The notes beneath the pieces are model-generated. The model saw nothing but the letters and a program-made list of their open reading frames with translations. It did no database searches and had not been told where the DNA came from. A stretch of DNA of 63,516 nucleotides from [Eubacterium] yurii subsp. margaretiae ATCC 43715. GTDB lineage: Bacteria > Bacillota > Clostridia > Peptostreptococcales > Filifactoraceae. The position numbers and the translations under genes are program-made. This document shows positions 9,250-16,587 of this stretch, piece after piece (position 1 is the first letter of the stretch; every line of letters starts with the position of its first letter). The stretch is from NCBI GenBank assembly GCA_000146855.1, contig GL405246.1:145610-209125 (forward strand), given 5' to 3'.

Positions 9250-9296
9250 GGACATCTTTCTTTAGTCTTTATCTTTAAGAAAAATGTCCTTTTTTA
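9250..9296 (+). terminator. Possible terminator after the tandem family
   Basis: GGACAT pairs with ATGTCC 28 bases later, with additional pairing (TTTCTT/AAGAAA) inside, then a run of Ts. The stem is interrupted, so this is moderate evidence. The next 80 bp contain a partial R2-type end (ATCTATTTAATCTATGGATAA). Confidence 0.45.
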
Positions 9297-9427
9297 TTTT
9301 ATAATATTATCTATTTAATCTATGGATAATTTTTATTAATAATTTTAAAAAATAGTATATGATTTATGACCACATTCTAAATGCACCGAAAATATTTTAT
9401 CAACTATTTAATTAGATTTTTTCTTAC

Positions 9428-12028
9428 TTATCTTCTTATTGCCTTTGATATCTCAACCACTACAAGCGGTGTTAATATCAGTCCTATTGTTATGGCATGT
9501 AGACTTGGTGTAAGTGGGATGAGTGAGAAAAATCCTGAAATTGGTGTAAAGACTACTATTAATATCATTGCAAGTGAAAGTGCTGCAGCCTTGTTCAAAG
9601 TCGGATTTGTAAAAAATCCTACCTTGAAAAGTGATTTGTCACTACGCATATTAAATGCCTGTACTACTTGTGACAAGGCAAGCACTATAAATGTCATTGT
9701 CTGTCCGCCCTCTGTCTTTCCTGTAGCTGTACTTCCCACATAAAAAGCTATCAGTGACAATAAACCGAACATAAAGCCTTGCAATACTATCCTTACGCCA
9801 TATCCATGTGCGAATAGGCTCTCGTCCTTTGGTCTTGGTTTTTCATTCATTATGTCTTTTTCCACAGGCTCCATGCCAAGTGCTATAGCAGGCATAGAGT
9901 CTGTAACAAGATTTATCCAAAGTAGATGTATGCTTGAAAGCGGTGATTTATGCCATAGTAGCATTGCAACAAATACTGTGATGACTTCACCTATATTTGT
10001 TCCAAGCAAGAAGCCTACGACTTTTTTGATATTGGCATATATTCCTCTACCTTCAAGTACAGCGTCTACAATAGTGGCAAAATTATCGTCTGTTAATATC
10101 ATATCTGCAGCACCCTTTGATACGTCCGTGCCGGTAATACCCATTGCACATCCTATATCTGCTGCCTTAAGTGCAGGTGCATCATTTACCCCGTCACCTG
10201 TCATGGATACGATATGACCTTTTTCTTGCCAAGCCTTTACTATTCTTATCTTATTTTCCGGTGATACACGGGCGTATACTGAGATTTTCTCCACTATTTC
10301 GCTAAGCTCTTTGTCGTTCATCTCATCCAGTTGTGCACCTGTAATAGCCAAATCTCCGTATTCCAGTATTCCTAGCTGTGTTGCTATTGCAGATGCTGTA
10401 ACAACGTGGTCGCCTGTTATCATTATTGGCTTGATACCTGCTTTTCTGCAGACAGATACAGCGTCTTTTGCTTCTTGTCTTGGCGGATCTATCATACCGA
10501 GCAATCCCATAAATGTCAGATCTTTTTCCATATCTTCAGCACGAATCTCTGTCGGGATTTCATCTATTTCCTTATAAGCTACAGCAATTACACGCAGTGC
10601 GTTACCGCTCATGCTTTCGTTCATCTTTCTTGCTTCTTCAAGATTGCCGTTTATACATTTGTCTGCCATCATGTCAAAGGCTCCCTTGACAATGACGATG
10701 TTTTTGTCATCTATACGGTTGATTGTAGTCATCAGCTTTCTATCAGAGTCAAAAGGTATCTCTGCAATTCTCGGATATTTTTCGTTGAGTTCATCCTTTG
10801 CCTGAGAATTTTTATGTGCAGCGAAAACTATGGCAGTTTCTGTAGGATCACCTATATGTTCTTCCTTATCCTCTTTGAAAACTACGCTACCGTTAGAGCA
10901 AAGTGTACCGTAAGATAGGAGTTTTCTGACCTTATTTGAGTTAAGATTATTGATGTCTTCTGCTTCTTCTTCACCGTCAACGTATGCTTTTAGAAGAGTC
11001 ATACGGTTTTGAGTAAGTGTACCAGTCTTGTCAGAGCATATAATAGATGCTCCGCCGAGTGTTTCAACTGCCGGTAATGAGCGTATAATCGCATTTTTCT
11101 TTACCATTCTTTGGACACCTATAGACAGCACTACAGTAACTATTGCAGGAAGTCCTTCAGGTATTGCTGATACCGCAAGTGATACAGCAGTCATAAATAT
11201 CTCAAGTGTAGGAATCTTGTTCATCATACCTACAGTAAATATTATCGCACAAGCGGCTAAAGCCATAAATCCTAAGTATTTACTCAGTTGAGAGAGTTTT
11301 CTTTGTAGTGGGGTACTTCCATTTTCTTCGTTGTTGAGCAAATCAGCGATTTTTCCCATCTGTGTTTCCATACCTGTAGATGTTACCACAGCTGTTGCTG
11401 TACCGTAAGTTATAGAGCAACCTGAAAATATCATATCCGCTCTGTCACCAAGAGGAGCGTCTTCTTTTACTATTGCGTTTGAGTCCTTTTCAGAGGGCAC
11501 AGACTCGCCTGTAAGTGCAGACTCTTCACTCTTGAGTGAGCTGCTTGAGATAAGTCTTGAGTCAGCCGGTACAAAGTCACCTGCCTCAAGATGTATGATG
11601 TCTCCCGGTACAAGCTCTATGGCGTCTATTATCTTTTCCTGTCCGTTTCTCACTACTCTTGCATGGGGTGCAGACAGATTTTGCAGAGCTTCAAGTGCAG
11701 CTTCAGCCTTGCTTTCCTGCATTACACCTATTATTGCATTGACTATGACGATGAGCAGTATAAGACTTGGCTCGATAAATTCTCCTAAGTCCTGCTCAAT
11801 AATTGCTACTGCAAATGAGATTGCCGCTGCAATTATAAGTATGATTATCATAGCGTCCTTGAATTGCTCCAAAAAACGCTGAAAAAGAGTTCTTTTCTTC
11901 TTTTCTTTCAGCTTATTTTCGCCGTATTTTTCCCTTCTTTTTGCAACTTGTTCATCATTAAGACCGTTTATAGTATCTGTATCCAAATGCTCTATTACCT
12001 TGGATATGTCTTCACTATGAAATACCAA
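9428..12028 (-). CDS. Calcium-transporting P-type ATPase
   Basis: 866 aa P2-type ATPase that pumps Ca2+ out of the cytoplasm using ATP. Seen in order: cation ATPase N-terminal domain, M1-M2, TGESVPSEK actuator loop, PEGLPA in M4, the phosphorylation motif DKTGTLT (Asp about residue 332), TGDGVNDAPALKAADIG hinge, and the M6 motif NLVTDSMPA. The Glu of PEGLPA and the Asn and Asp of NLVTD match the site II calcium ligands of SERCA-type pumps. Starts at TTG behind AAAGGGGGA. Monocistronic and convergent with the tandem family. Calcium as substrate is a family inference. Confidence 0.92.
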   Translation of the reverse strand: MVFHSEDISKVIEHLDTDTINGLNDEQVAKRREKYGENKLKEKKKRTLFQRFLEQFKDAMIIILIIAAAISFAVAIIEQDLGEFIEPSLILLIVIVNAIIGVMQESKAEAALEALQNLSAPHARVVRNGQEKIIDAIELVPGDIIHLEAGDFVPADSRLISSSSLKSEESALTGESVPSEKDSNAIVKEDAPLGDRADMIFSGCSITYGTATAVVTSTGMETQMGKIADLLNNEENGSTPLQRKLSQLSKYLGFMALAACAIIFTVGMMNKIPTLEIFMTAVSLAVSAIPEGLPAIVTVVLSIGVQRMVKKNAIIRSLPAVETLGGASIICSDKTGTLTQNRMTLLKAYVDGEEEAEDINNLNSNKVRKLLSYGTLCSNGSVVFKEDKEEHIGDPTETAIVFAAHKNSQAKDELNEKYPRIAEIPFDSDRKLMTTINRIDDKNIVIVKGAFDMMADKCINGNLEEARKMNESMSGNALRVIAVAYKEIDEIPTEIRAEDMEKDLTFMGLLGMIDPPRQEAKDAVSVCRKAGIKPIMITGDHVVTASAIATQLGILEYGDLAITGAQLDEMNDKELSEIVEKISVYARVSPENKIRIVKAWQEKGHIVSMTGDGVNDAPALKAADIGCAMGITGTDVSKGAADMILTDDNFATIVDAVLEGRGIYANIKKVVGFLLGTNIGEVITVFVAMLLWHKSPLSSIHLLWINLVTDSMPAIALGMEPVEKDIMNEKPRPKDESLFAHGYGVRIVLQGFMFGLLSLIAFYVGSTATGKTEGGQTMTFIVLALSQVVQAFNMRSDKSLFKVGFFTNPTLNKAAALSLAMILIVVFTPISGFFSLIPLTPSLHAITIGLILTPLVVVEISKAIRR

Positions 12029-12200
12029 TCAAATTCCCCCTTTAAATAAAATACAGATTAGACTTTGATATTGTTAAATTTTTAAAATATTATTCTTCAA
12101 GTATTAAAATTTATTATTAGCCAAAGATTTATAACTAATCTAAAATTAATACCCAAAAAATTCCTGAATAACAAAAATATTAAAATATATTGTATAAAAA

Positions 12201-12227
12201 AATAGCCAAGAATAAATCTTGACTATT
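12201..12227 (-). terminator. Terminator of the amidase gene
   Basis: AATAGCCAAGA / TCTTGACTATT with a five-base loop and one mismatch; on the minus strand it is followed by a run of seven Ts. Lies 39 bp past the amidase stop. Confidence 0.7.
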
Positions 12228-12265
12228 AAAAAAGTTGAGATATTAAGTTATTGTATAGCTATATT

Positions 12266-13054
12266 TCAGACTTTTGATACTGCAAAGTTTATGCTTACTA
12301 TTTTATTTGCCTCGTCATAGCCTACACTTAGTCCCAAATTTTTCAGGTCATCCAGCTTCACATAGTTATAATTTTCGACCTTAATAGTGTGAATCTTAGA
12401 CATCTCTCCGTTGATAAGCATATTTTCTGCTATTATACAGTCGCTTAGTATCTTTACTATACTTTCTTTTTTAGTTGACTCGTCTTTGATATTTTTGACC
12501 ATTGTGTAAAACACATCCTTTCTAAATTGATTCATACTCAGTCCCACATAGTTCCATAGATGCTCTACATCTCCATGGTCACTTGCATAGCCGAGTCTAT
12601 GACCTTCGCTATGAGATACTATTACATTTTTTGCCAGTGGATTAAGGCAGTATTTACTACATAGATGTGCAAAGTATTCCACAGCGACCTTGTAAGTGTT
12701 TTTGACGAAAGTTTTCGTATGATCTACGTCCTTATCCACAAAGGATGAGCCTGATACATAGACTATGGATGAGGGCTCGCACATTTCCACTCCCATATAT
12801 CCGTCGTTAAAACTTCCCTTTTCTCCCTTGCCACAGTGCCATGCCCTGTAGTCGTGGGGCAGTGTCTCGTATACGTCATGTTCATCGATAAATGCGTGGA
12901 CACATTTGTAGACTGCGGACTTATTCCAAGAATTGATAAAGTTCATAGGATTTTCAACATTGCATCCTACAGAGTGTAGCATCAGACCTTTGATTATCAT
13001 TTTTCTTCCATGTTTGTAGCAGTCGTTATTTGTAAGATAGTGTTGTTTAATCAT
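12266..13054 (-). CDS. N-acetylmuramoyl-L-alanine amidase (Amidase_2 type)
   Basis: 262 aa. Cleaves the bond between muramic acid and the first stem-peptide alanine. The Amidase_2/PGRP fold covers about residues 15-180, with likely zinc histidines in LMLHSVG (H27) and VSHSEGH (H148/H152), plus WHCG (H73) and a SDHGDVEHLW segment where the family has D-P-G. No signal peptide, as in phage-type endolysins. The last 60 residues (YVKLDDLKNLGLSVGYDEANKIVSI) resemble a copper-amine-oxidase N-like stalk domain. Divergent from the sigma/YvrJ operon, so it may be a lysin partner for the holin-like YvrJ. AAGGAGG supports the start. Confidence 0.85.
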   Translation of the reverse strand: MIKQHYLTNNDCYKHGRKMIIKGLMLHSVGCNVENPMNFINSWNKSAVYKCVHAFIDEHDVYETLPHDYRAWHCGKGEKGSFNDGYMGVEMCEPSSIVYVSGSSFVDKDVDHTKTFVKNTYKVAVEYFAHLCSKYCLNPLAKNVIVSHSEGHRLGYASDHGDVEHLWNYVGLSMNQFRKDVFYTMVKNIKDESTKKESIVKILSDCIIAENMLINGEMSKIHTIKVENYNYVKLDDLKNLGLSVGYDEANKIVSINFAVSKV

Positions 13055-13293
13055 ATCTTCCTCCTTGTATAGTATTTTAAATGTATGGATATATAAAAAG
13101 TATTTTTGAATTAAATATTAAGACTAATATCTTTATTAATGGATTGATTTCTAATTTATCTTAATAACATTCATACTTTTATCAAGTAATATACGAAGAT
13201 GAGAAATAAGGTATAAAAGAAATTTGGAAATTAAACTACATATATTAATTAAAAAATATAAAATATCATCTTATAAAATTTCTATTCTTATGC

Positions 13294-13335
13294 TATAATA
13301 TCACAAGAATTTCAAAACTCCCCGGTATTTGAAAT
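13294..13335 (+). promoter_or_regulatory. Possible promoter and palindrome upstream of the sigma-like gene
   Basis: TGCTATAAT (extended -10, TATAAT at 13294-13299) is followed by an 8-bp inverted repeat ATTTCAAA (13309-13316) / TTTGAAAT (13328-13335) around a GC-rich loop. The -35 is poor. About 110 bp lie between this and the gene start. Confidence 0.4.
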
Positions 13336-13443
13336 AAAATTTATTTTTCTTCCGTATACTTTTTTAAAACATTACGGATATTATAATTAGAAATCTAAAT
13401 ACTAAAACAAAGCAAAGTTTTAAATTACAGGAGGGTAGTAGAT

Positions 13444-13977
13444 ATGAATAATTTCAAGACTTATGAAGATGTGGAAAATCTGGTAGTGATATTTTTTGAA
13501 GGTGACGAATATGAAAAGACTCAGGCGCTTGAAGAGATAATCTCAAGTTTCAAACCGCTGATAGTCAAGCTGATGATGAAGTATTTCCACAGGTATGACG
13601 AGGACTTTATGCAGGACGGCATAGTGGAGCTGATACAGAGGACCATATCCTATGACTACAAGAAATACCATAAATTCAGCGGATATATCAAGTTTTATAT
13701 GGAACATTATTTCAGGCGACTATACTTCAAACAAAACTTCGAGCAAAATATCTCCTGCGATGAGCTCTATGACACCGACATAAGTCAAAATGACATCTAC
13801 GACTATGAAATAACTAGTATGGTGGAAAATCTTGAAGAAAAGCAGTGCTATATAATAAGGGAAAATGTACTTAAAAATAAGAAGCTTAAAAAGGTAGCAA
13901 GAGATATGAACATCTCTTATATCTACGCCAAGAAAATAAAGAAGAGGGCGATTGAAAACCTGAAAAAATCAATGTAG
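13444..13977 (+). CDS. Small sigma-70-like transcription factor
   Basis: 177 aa. The N-terminal half (FMQDGIVELIQRTISYDYKKYHKFSGYIKFYMEHYFRRLYF) resembles sigma region 2; the C-terminal end (EEKQCYIIRENVLKNKKLKKVARDMNISYIYAKKIKKRAIENL) is a region 4 helix-turn-helix. Size and context resemble group 5/ECF-like sigma factors such as UviA/TcdR, or Bacillus YvrI (SigO), which also sits beside yvrJ. No anti-sigma gene is visible. GC content looks higher than in neighbouring genes. AGGAGGG precedes the ATG. It heads an operon with YvrJ (13988), DUF1659 and DUF2922 genes. The target promoter is unknown. Confidence 0.8.
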   Translation: MNNFKTYEDVENLVVIFFEGDEYEKTQALEEIISSFKPLIVKLMMKYFHRYDEDFMQDGIVELIQRTISYDYKKYHKFSGYIKFYMEHYFRRLYFKQNFEQNISCDELYDTDISQNDIYDYEITSMVENLEEKQCYIIRENVLKNKKLKKVARDMNISYIYAKKIKKRAIENLKKSM

Positions 13978-13987
13978 GAGGTGAAAG

Positions 13988-14143
13988 ATGATGAATGAAG
14001 TTGTGTCACTTATAGGCAATGTGGGCTTTCCAATGGCTATCACCCTATATGTACTGATAAGGCTGGAGTCAAAGATGGAAAAACTTTCCGATTCTATGAA
14101 CAAGCTTGCAAATGCAATCGAGGTACAAAAAAATCAACTTTAA
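13988..14143 (+). CDS. YvrJ family holin-like small membrane protein
   Basis: 51 aa, start ATGATG behind AGGAGGTGAAAG that follows the sigma stop (10-bp gap). One hydrophobic helix (VVSLIGNVGFPMAITLYVLIRL) then a charged amphipathic tail (ESKMEKLSDSMNKLANAIEVQKNQL). This layout is typical of the YvrJ family and similar to BhlA/UviB holin-like peptides. A role in membrane permeabilisation or protein release is inference only. Confidence 0.78.
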   Translation: MMNEVVSLIGNVGFPMAITLYVLIRLESKMEKLSDSMNKLANAIEVQKNQL

Positions 14144-14207
14144 GTAGTATACCTTTTTTCAAAAAAGTAGATATTACTTGTTGAAAAGATGAAATATATT
14201 TCAAAAC

Positions 14208-14221
14208 AAACTTATAAGTTT
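14208..14221. promoter_or_regulatory. 14-bp palindrome upstream of the DUF1659 gene
   Basis: AAACTTATAAGTTT, a perfect palindrome 28 bp before the DUF1659 start, in the 106-bp gap after YvrJ. It could be an operator or part of a separate promoter; no clear -35/-10 pair was found. Confidence 0.3.
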
Positions 14222-14249
14222 AAAAATTAATAGTAAAGGAGAATGTAAG

Positions 14250-14462
14250 ATGACTAAGACACAAGGAACAAAGACGCTGAAATTTAAGTACAAGGCAGGT
14301 ACTACAGCAGCGGGTAAGGACAAGTATGCTCACAATACCATAAGCAAGGTAGATTCAGCTGTAAGCGATGAAGTGATATTTGCGATGCTACCGCTTGTTG
14401 CTAAGGTACAGGAAGTGGCATCTGAAGATGTGGAAGTACAACAAAGTATAACAATGAAATAG
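14250..14462 (+). CDS. DUF1659 family protein
   Basis: 70 aa, soluble. The pattern KTLKFKYKAGTTAAGKDKYAHNTISKVDSAVSDEVIFAMLPLVAKV matches DUF1659 (start-Gly-rich turn, then NI..V). In Clostridia and Bacilli it is usually encoded next to DUF2922 and YvrJ genes, as here. Function not known. Strong AAAGGAG site; the next gene follows after 10 bp. Confidence 0.82.
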   Translation: MTKTQGTKTLKFKYKAGTTAAGKDKYAHNTISKVDSAVSDEVIFAMLPLVAKVQEVASEDVEVQQSITMK

Positions 14463-14472
14463 GAGGTAAGAT

Positions 14473-14685
14473 ATGAACACACTTAAACTAAAGTTCAAAC
14501 TTAATGACAATAAGGATAGGAGTATAAGCCTTAAAAATGTGAAGATAGACGCTACCCAAGATGATATCAAAGCTCTTGGCAACTATATAGCTAATAACAA
14601 TATGCTTATATACGGTACAGCTAAGGTAGATAAGTTTATCGGAGCAGTAGTTGAAAACACTCAACAAACTGTTATAACAGCCTAG
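14473..14685 (+). CDS. DUF2922 family protein
   Basis: 70 aa, soluble, with a first strand LKLKFKLNDNKDRSISLKNVK typical of DUF2922 and a C-terminal GAVVENTQQTVI strand. Last gene of the sigma/YvrJ/DUF1659 operon, preceded by AGGAGG and followed by a terminator. It may be distantly similar to DUF1659 (both 70 aa, both beginning with K-L-K-F-K). Function not known. Confidence 0.82.
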   Translation: MNTLKLKFKLNDNKDRSISLKNVKIDATQDDIKALGNYIANNNMLIYGTAKVDKFIGAVVENTQQTVITA

Positions 14686-14711
14686 GCATAGGTATAGTTA
14701 TAAGTTATAAG

Positions 14712-14738
14712 ACCTGTCGTAATATTCGGCAGGTTTTT
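14712..14738 (+). terminator. Terminator of the sigma/YvrJ operon
   Basis: Stem ACCTGTCG / CGGCAGGT (one G-T pair), seven-base loop and TTTTT. Confidence 0.85.
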
Positions 14739-14831
14739 TCTTGCCAAAAAACTGAATTTATTGTAAAATGTCTAGGAAGTTATTTTTTGAAGTTTTAACT
14801 GTTATTATTTCAGTTTTCTCACTTAAATTTA

Positions 14832-14920
14832 ATACTAAAATCTAATAAAATAATGGATATTGAAGGCTATTTTTTATTTCATAGATGAGAATTATCCATA
14901 GATTAAATAGATAATAGTAT
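14832..14920. repeat. R2 repeat, copy 1
   Basis: 89 bp beginning ATACTAAAATCTAATAAAAT and ending GATTAAATAGATAATAGTAT. The ends are imperfect inverted repeats about 28 bp long containing TGGATA and TATCCA. Related copies: 31220-31347, 51847-51968, 57836-57943 and, inverted, 15664-15784. No ORF. Confidence 0.6.
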
Positions 14921-15094
14921 AAATTCTAATTAGACTAATTTACAATATTTTTTACTTTTATACACAAAATTTTTTAAGGATGTAGGAATAATCTTGTGCT
15001 ATATAGTAATGGATGTTTAAAGTTTTTGGTATTAGAGTTTCATTGTAAAATTTTATATGAGAAAGCAAGGTAATCAGTATTAAGGAGGAAATCA

Positions 15095-15586
15095 ATGTCG
15101 ATAATAAGTTTGATTAAGTTGATTGCAATAGGAGCAGGTATGTTTTTCTATTACAGGATAATGGATGAGAACAACGGTTATTACATAAGTATTCCCATTA
15201 TTGGAGCTTTTGCTGTGCTTTTGGGTTTTAGCCTTACCTTGGATGCTAACGCTGCAATTATTTTTTTATTTATGCTACAAATATTTTTGTATTTTGTCTT
15301 TACATTTATGGCACAGATAGATACAGTTGTTTCCATATCGTATATTGTCATAAATATTATAGCTAGATCCGGAGCTGATATCGGTTTTTTTGGACCGGGT
15401 ATTCCTATTATGGTAATGATAGTATCTTCAGCAGCTTTATGGGTGCTGAGATTCATTGATGTGGATTTTGTTATCGCTATATTAAAGTGGATATTCTTCT
15501 CGGTTGTATTAGGAATACTATGGGGAATGGCACGTGAAAAGTTTTTATTATATTTACTTACAAATTTCGGCAATTTTCCTATATGA
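15095..15586 (+). CDS. Multi-pass membrane protein of unknown function
   Basis: 163 aa with about five hydrophobic segments (residues 5-20, 28-47, 52-75, 80-95, 105-120, 125-145) and few charges. No motif recognised. AAGGAGGAAATCA supports the start. It stands alone, between the DUF2922 operon and rpsD, and ends at its own terminator. The composition is that of a real membrane protein, but no function can be given. Confidence 0.7.
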   Translation: MSIISLIKLIAIGAGMFFYYRIMDENNGYYISIPIIGAFAVLLGFSLTLDANAAIIFLFMLQIFLYFVFTFMAQIDTVVSISYIVINIIARSGADIGFFGPGIPIMVMIVSSAALWVLRFIDVDFVIAILKWIFFSVVLGILWGMAREKFLLYLLTNFGNFPI

Positions 15587-15610
15587 CGGTTTTAATTAAG
15601 TAAATTTATC

Positions 15611-15660
15611 AATAGCTTGTACTTAAAAGTCAAAATTTGAAGTATGAGCTATTATTTTTT
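15611..15660 (+). terminator. Terminator after the 15095 gene
   Basis: AATAGCTTGTACTT pairs with AAGTATGAGCTATT (two internal mismatches), followed by ATTTTTTT. Confidence 0.7.
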
Positions 15661-15663
15661 TAG

Positions 15664-15784
15664 TATAATATTATCTGTTTAATCCATGGTTACATCGTTT
15701 AGAATTTATTGAAAAAGTATATGATTTAAGAAATTATTATAAATCTTTTAAAATACATGCTTACTATTCCATTGAATTTTAGCA
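15664..15784. repeat. R2 repeat, inverted copy
   Basis: Starts TATAATATTATCTGTTTAAT and ends CCATTGAATTTTAGCAT, the inverse of R2. Lies between the terminator at 15611 and rpsD and makes up much of the rpsD upstream region. Confidence 0.45.
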
Positions 15785-15954
15785 TTAAATCTTGTTTCAT
15801 TTATGAAAAGTCATCAATATATTATTTTGTTGCTCAAATTTTTTATATTGCTATTTACAAATGTATTTTTTTATATTATAATCTTCCTACGGCTGTTGGT
15901 ACGTAATAGATATTTAACTATATTAAATTATGTTCCAATTAGGAGGAAAATCAA

Positions 15955-16533
15955 TTGGCAAGACAAAGAGGACCAAGATTCAAAGTGGCAAGAAGATTCG
16001 GAGTAAATGTTTGTGGACATCCGAAAGCATTAAAAAGAGGACCAAAACCTACTAAGAAGATGTCAGAATATGGAAAGCAACTTCTTGAAAAACAAAAGTT
16101 GAAAGCATATTATGACGTACTTGAAAAACAATTTGCAAAATATGTAGAAGATGCTCTTAAATCACAAGAAAATCCGGGAGAAAAATTAATAATAAGACTT
16201 GAAATGAGACTGGACAATATAGCGTACAGACTAGGTTTCGGTTCTTCAATAAGACAAGCAAGACAAATAGTAAATCATGGACACTTGCTTGTAAACGGAA
16301 AGAAAGTAGACATCCCTTCATACAAAGTTTCTGTAGGCGACACTATAACTCTTAGAGAAAAATCAAGAAATACACAATTATTTAAAGATAATTTTGCCGC
16401 TTCAAATGTAACTCTTCCATATCTTCAAAAAGATATAGATAATTACAGCGGAAAGGTCGTTTCTCTTCCAAACAGAGAAGATGTTCCAATAGAAATAACT
16501 GAATCCCTTATCGTTGAGTACTACTCAAAATAA
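15955..16533 (+). CDS. rpsD: 30S ribosomal protein S4
   Basis: 192 aa. Primary 16S rRNA-binding protein of the small subunit. N-terminal domain MARQRGPRFKVARRFGV, then the S4 RNA-binding domain (RLDNIAYRLGFGSSIRQARQIVNHGHLLVNGKKVDIPSYKV, about residues 88-150). Start is TTG behind AGGAGGAAAATCAA. As in many Firmicutes, rpsD stands alone outside the ribosomal operons. In Bacilli such genes are autoregulated by an S4-binding leader; I could not fold one by eye in the 15785-15954 region. N-terminal C-x-x-C zinc motif absent (C-minus form). Confidence 0.97.
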   Translation: MARQRGPRFKVARRFGVNVCGHPKALKRGPKPTKKMSEYGKQLLEKQKLKAYYDVLEKQFAKYVEDALKSQENPGEKLIIRLEMRLDNIAYRLGFGSSIRQARQIVNHGHLLVNGKKVDIPSYKVSVGDTITLREKSRNTQLFKDNFAASNVTLPYLQKDIDNYSGKVVSLPNREDVPIEITESLIVEYYSK

Positions 16534-16563
16534 GATTTCATCTTGTTTCAAAGACAAAAAATT

Positions 16564-16587
16564 GCACCTGTTTATCAGGTGCTTTTT
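16564..16587. terminator. Bidirectional terminator between rpsD and the EAL gene
   Basis: Perfect stem GCACCTG / CAGGTGC with a TTTAT loop, T run on the plus strand and an A run upstream that gives Ts on the minus strand. It overlaps the last codons of the convergent GGDEF/EAL gene. Confidence 0.9.

Noticed and set aside
9428..12028. Several long open frames on the plus strand across the Ca2+ ATPase gene
   Set aside because: They are antisense shadows: no ribosome binding sites, odd compositions, and the minus-strand frame has all P-type ATPase motifs.
15803..16006. Open frame upstream of and overlapping rpsD
   Set aside because: It starts within the R2-rich leader, overlaps rpsD in another frame and has no ribosome binding site.
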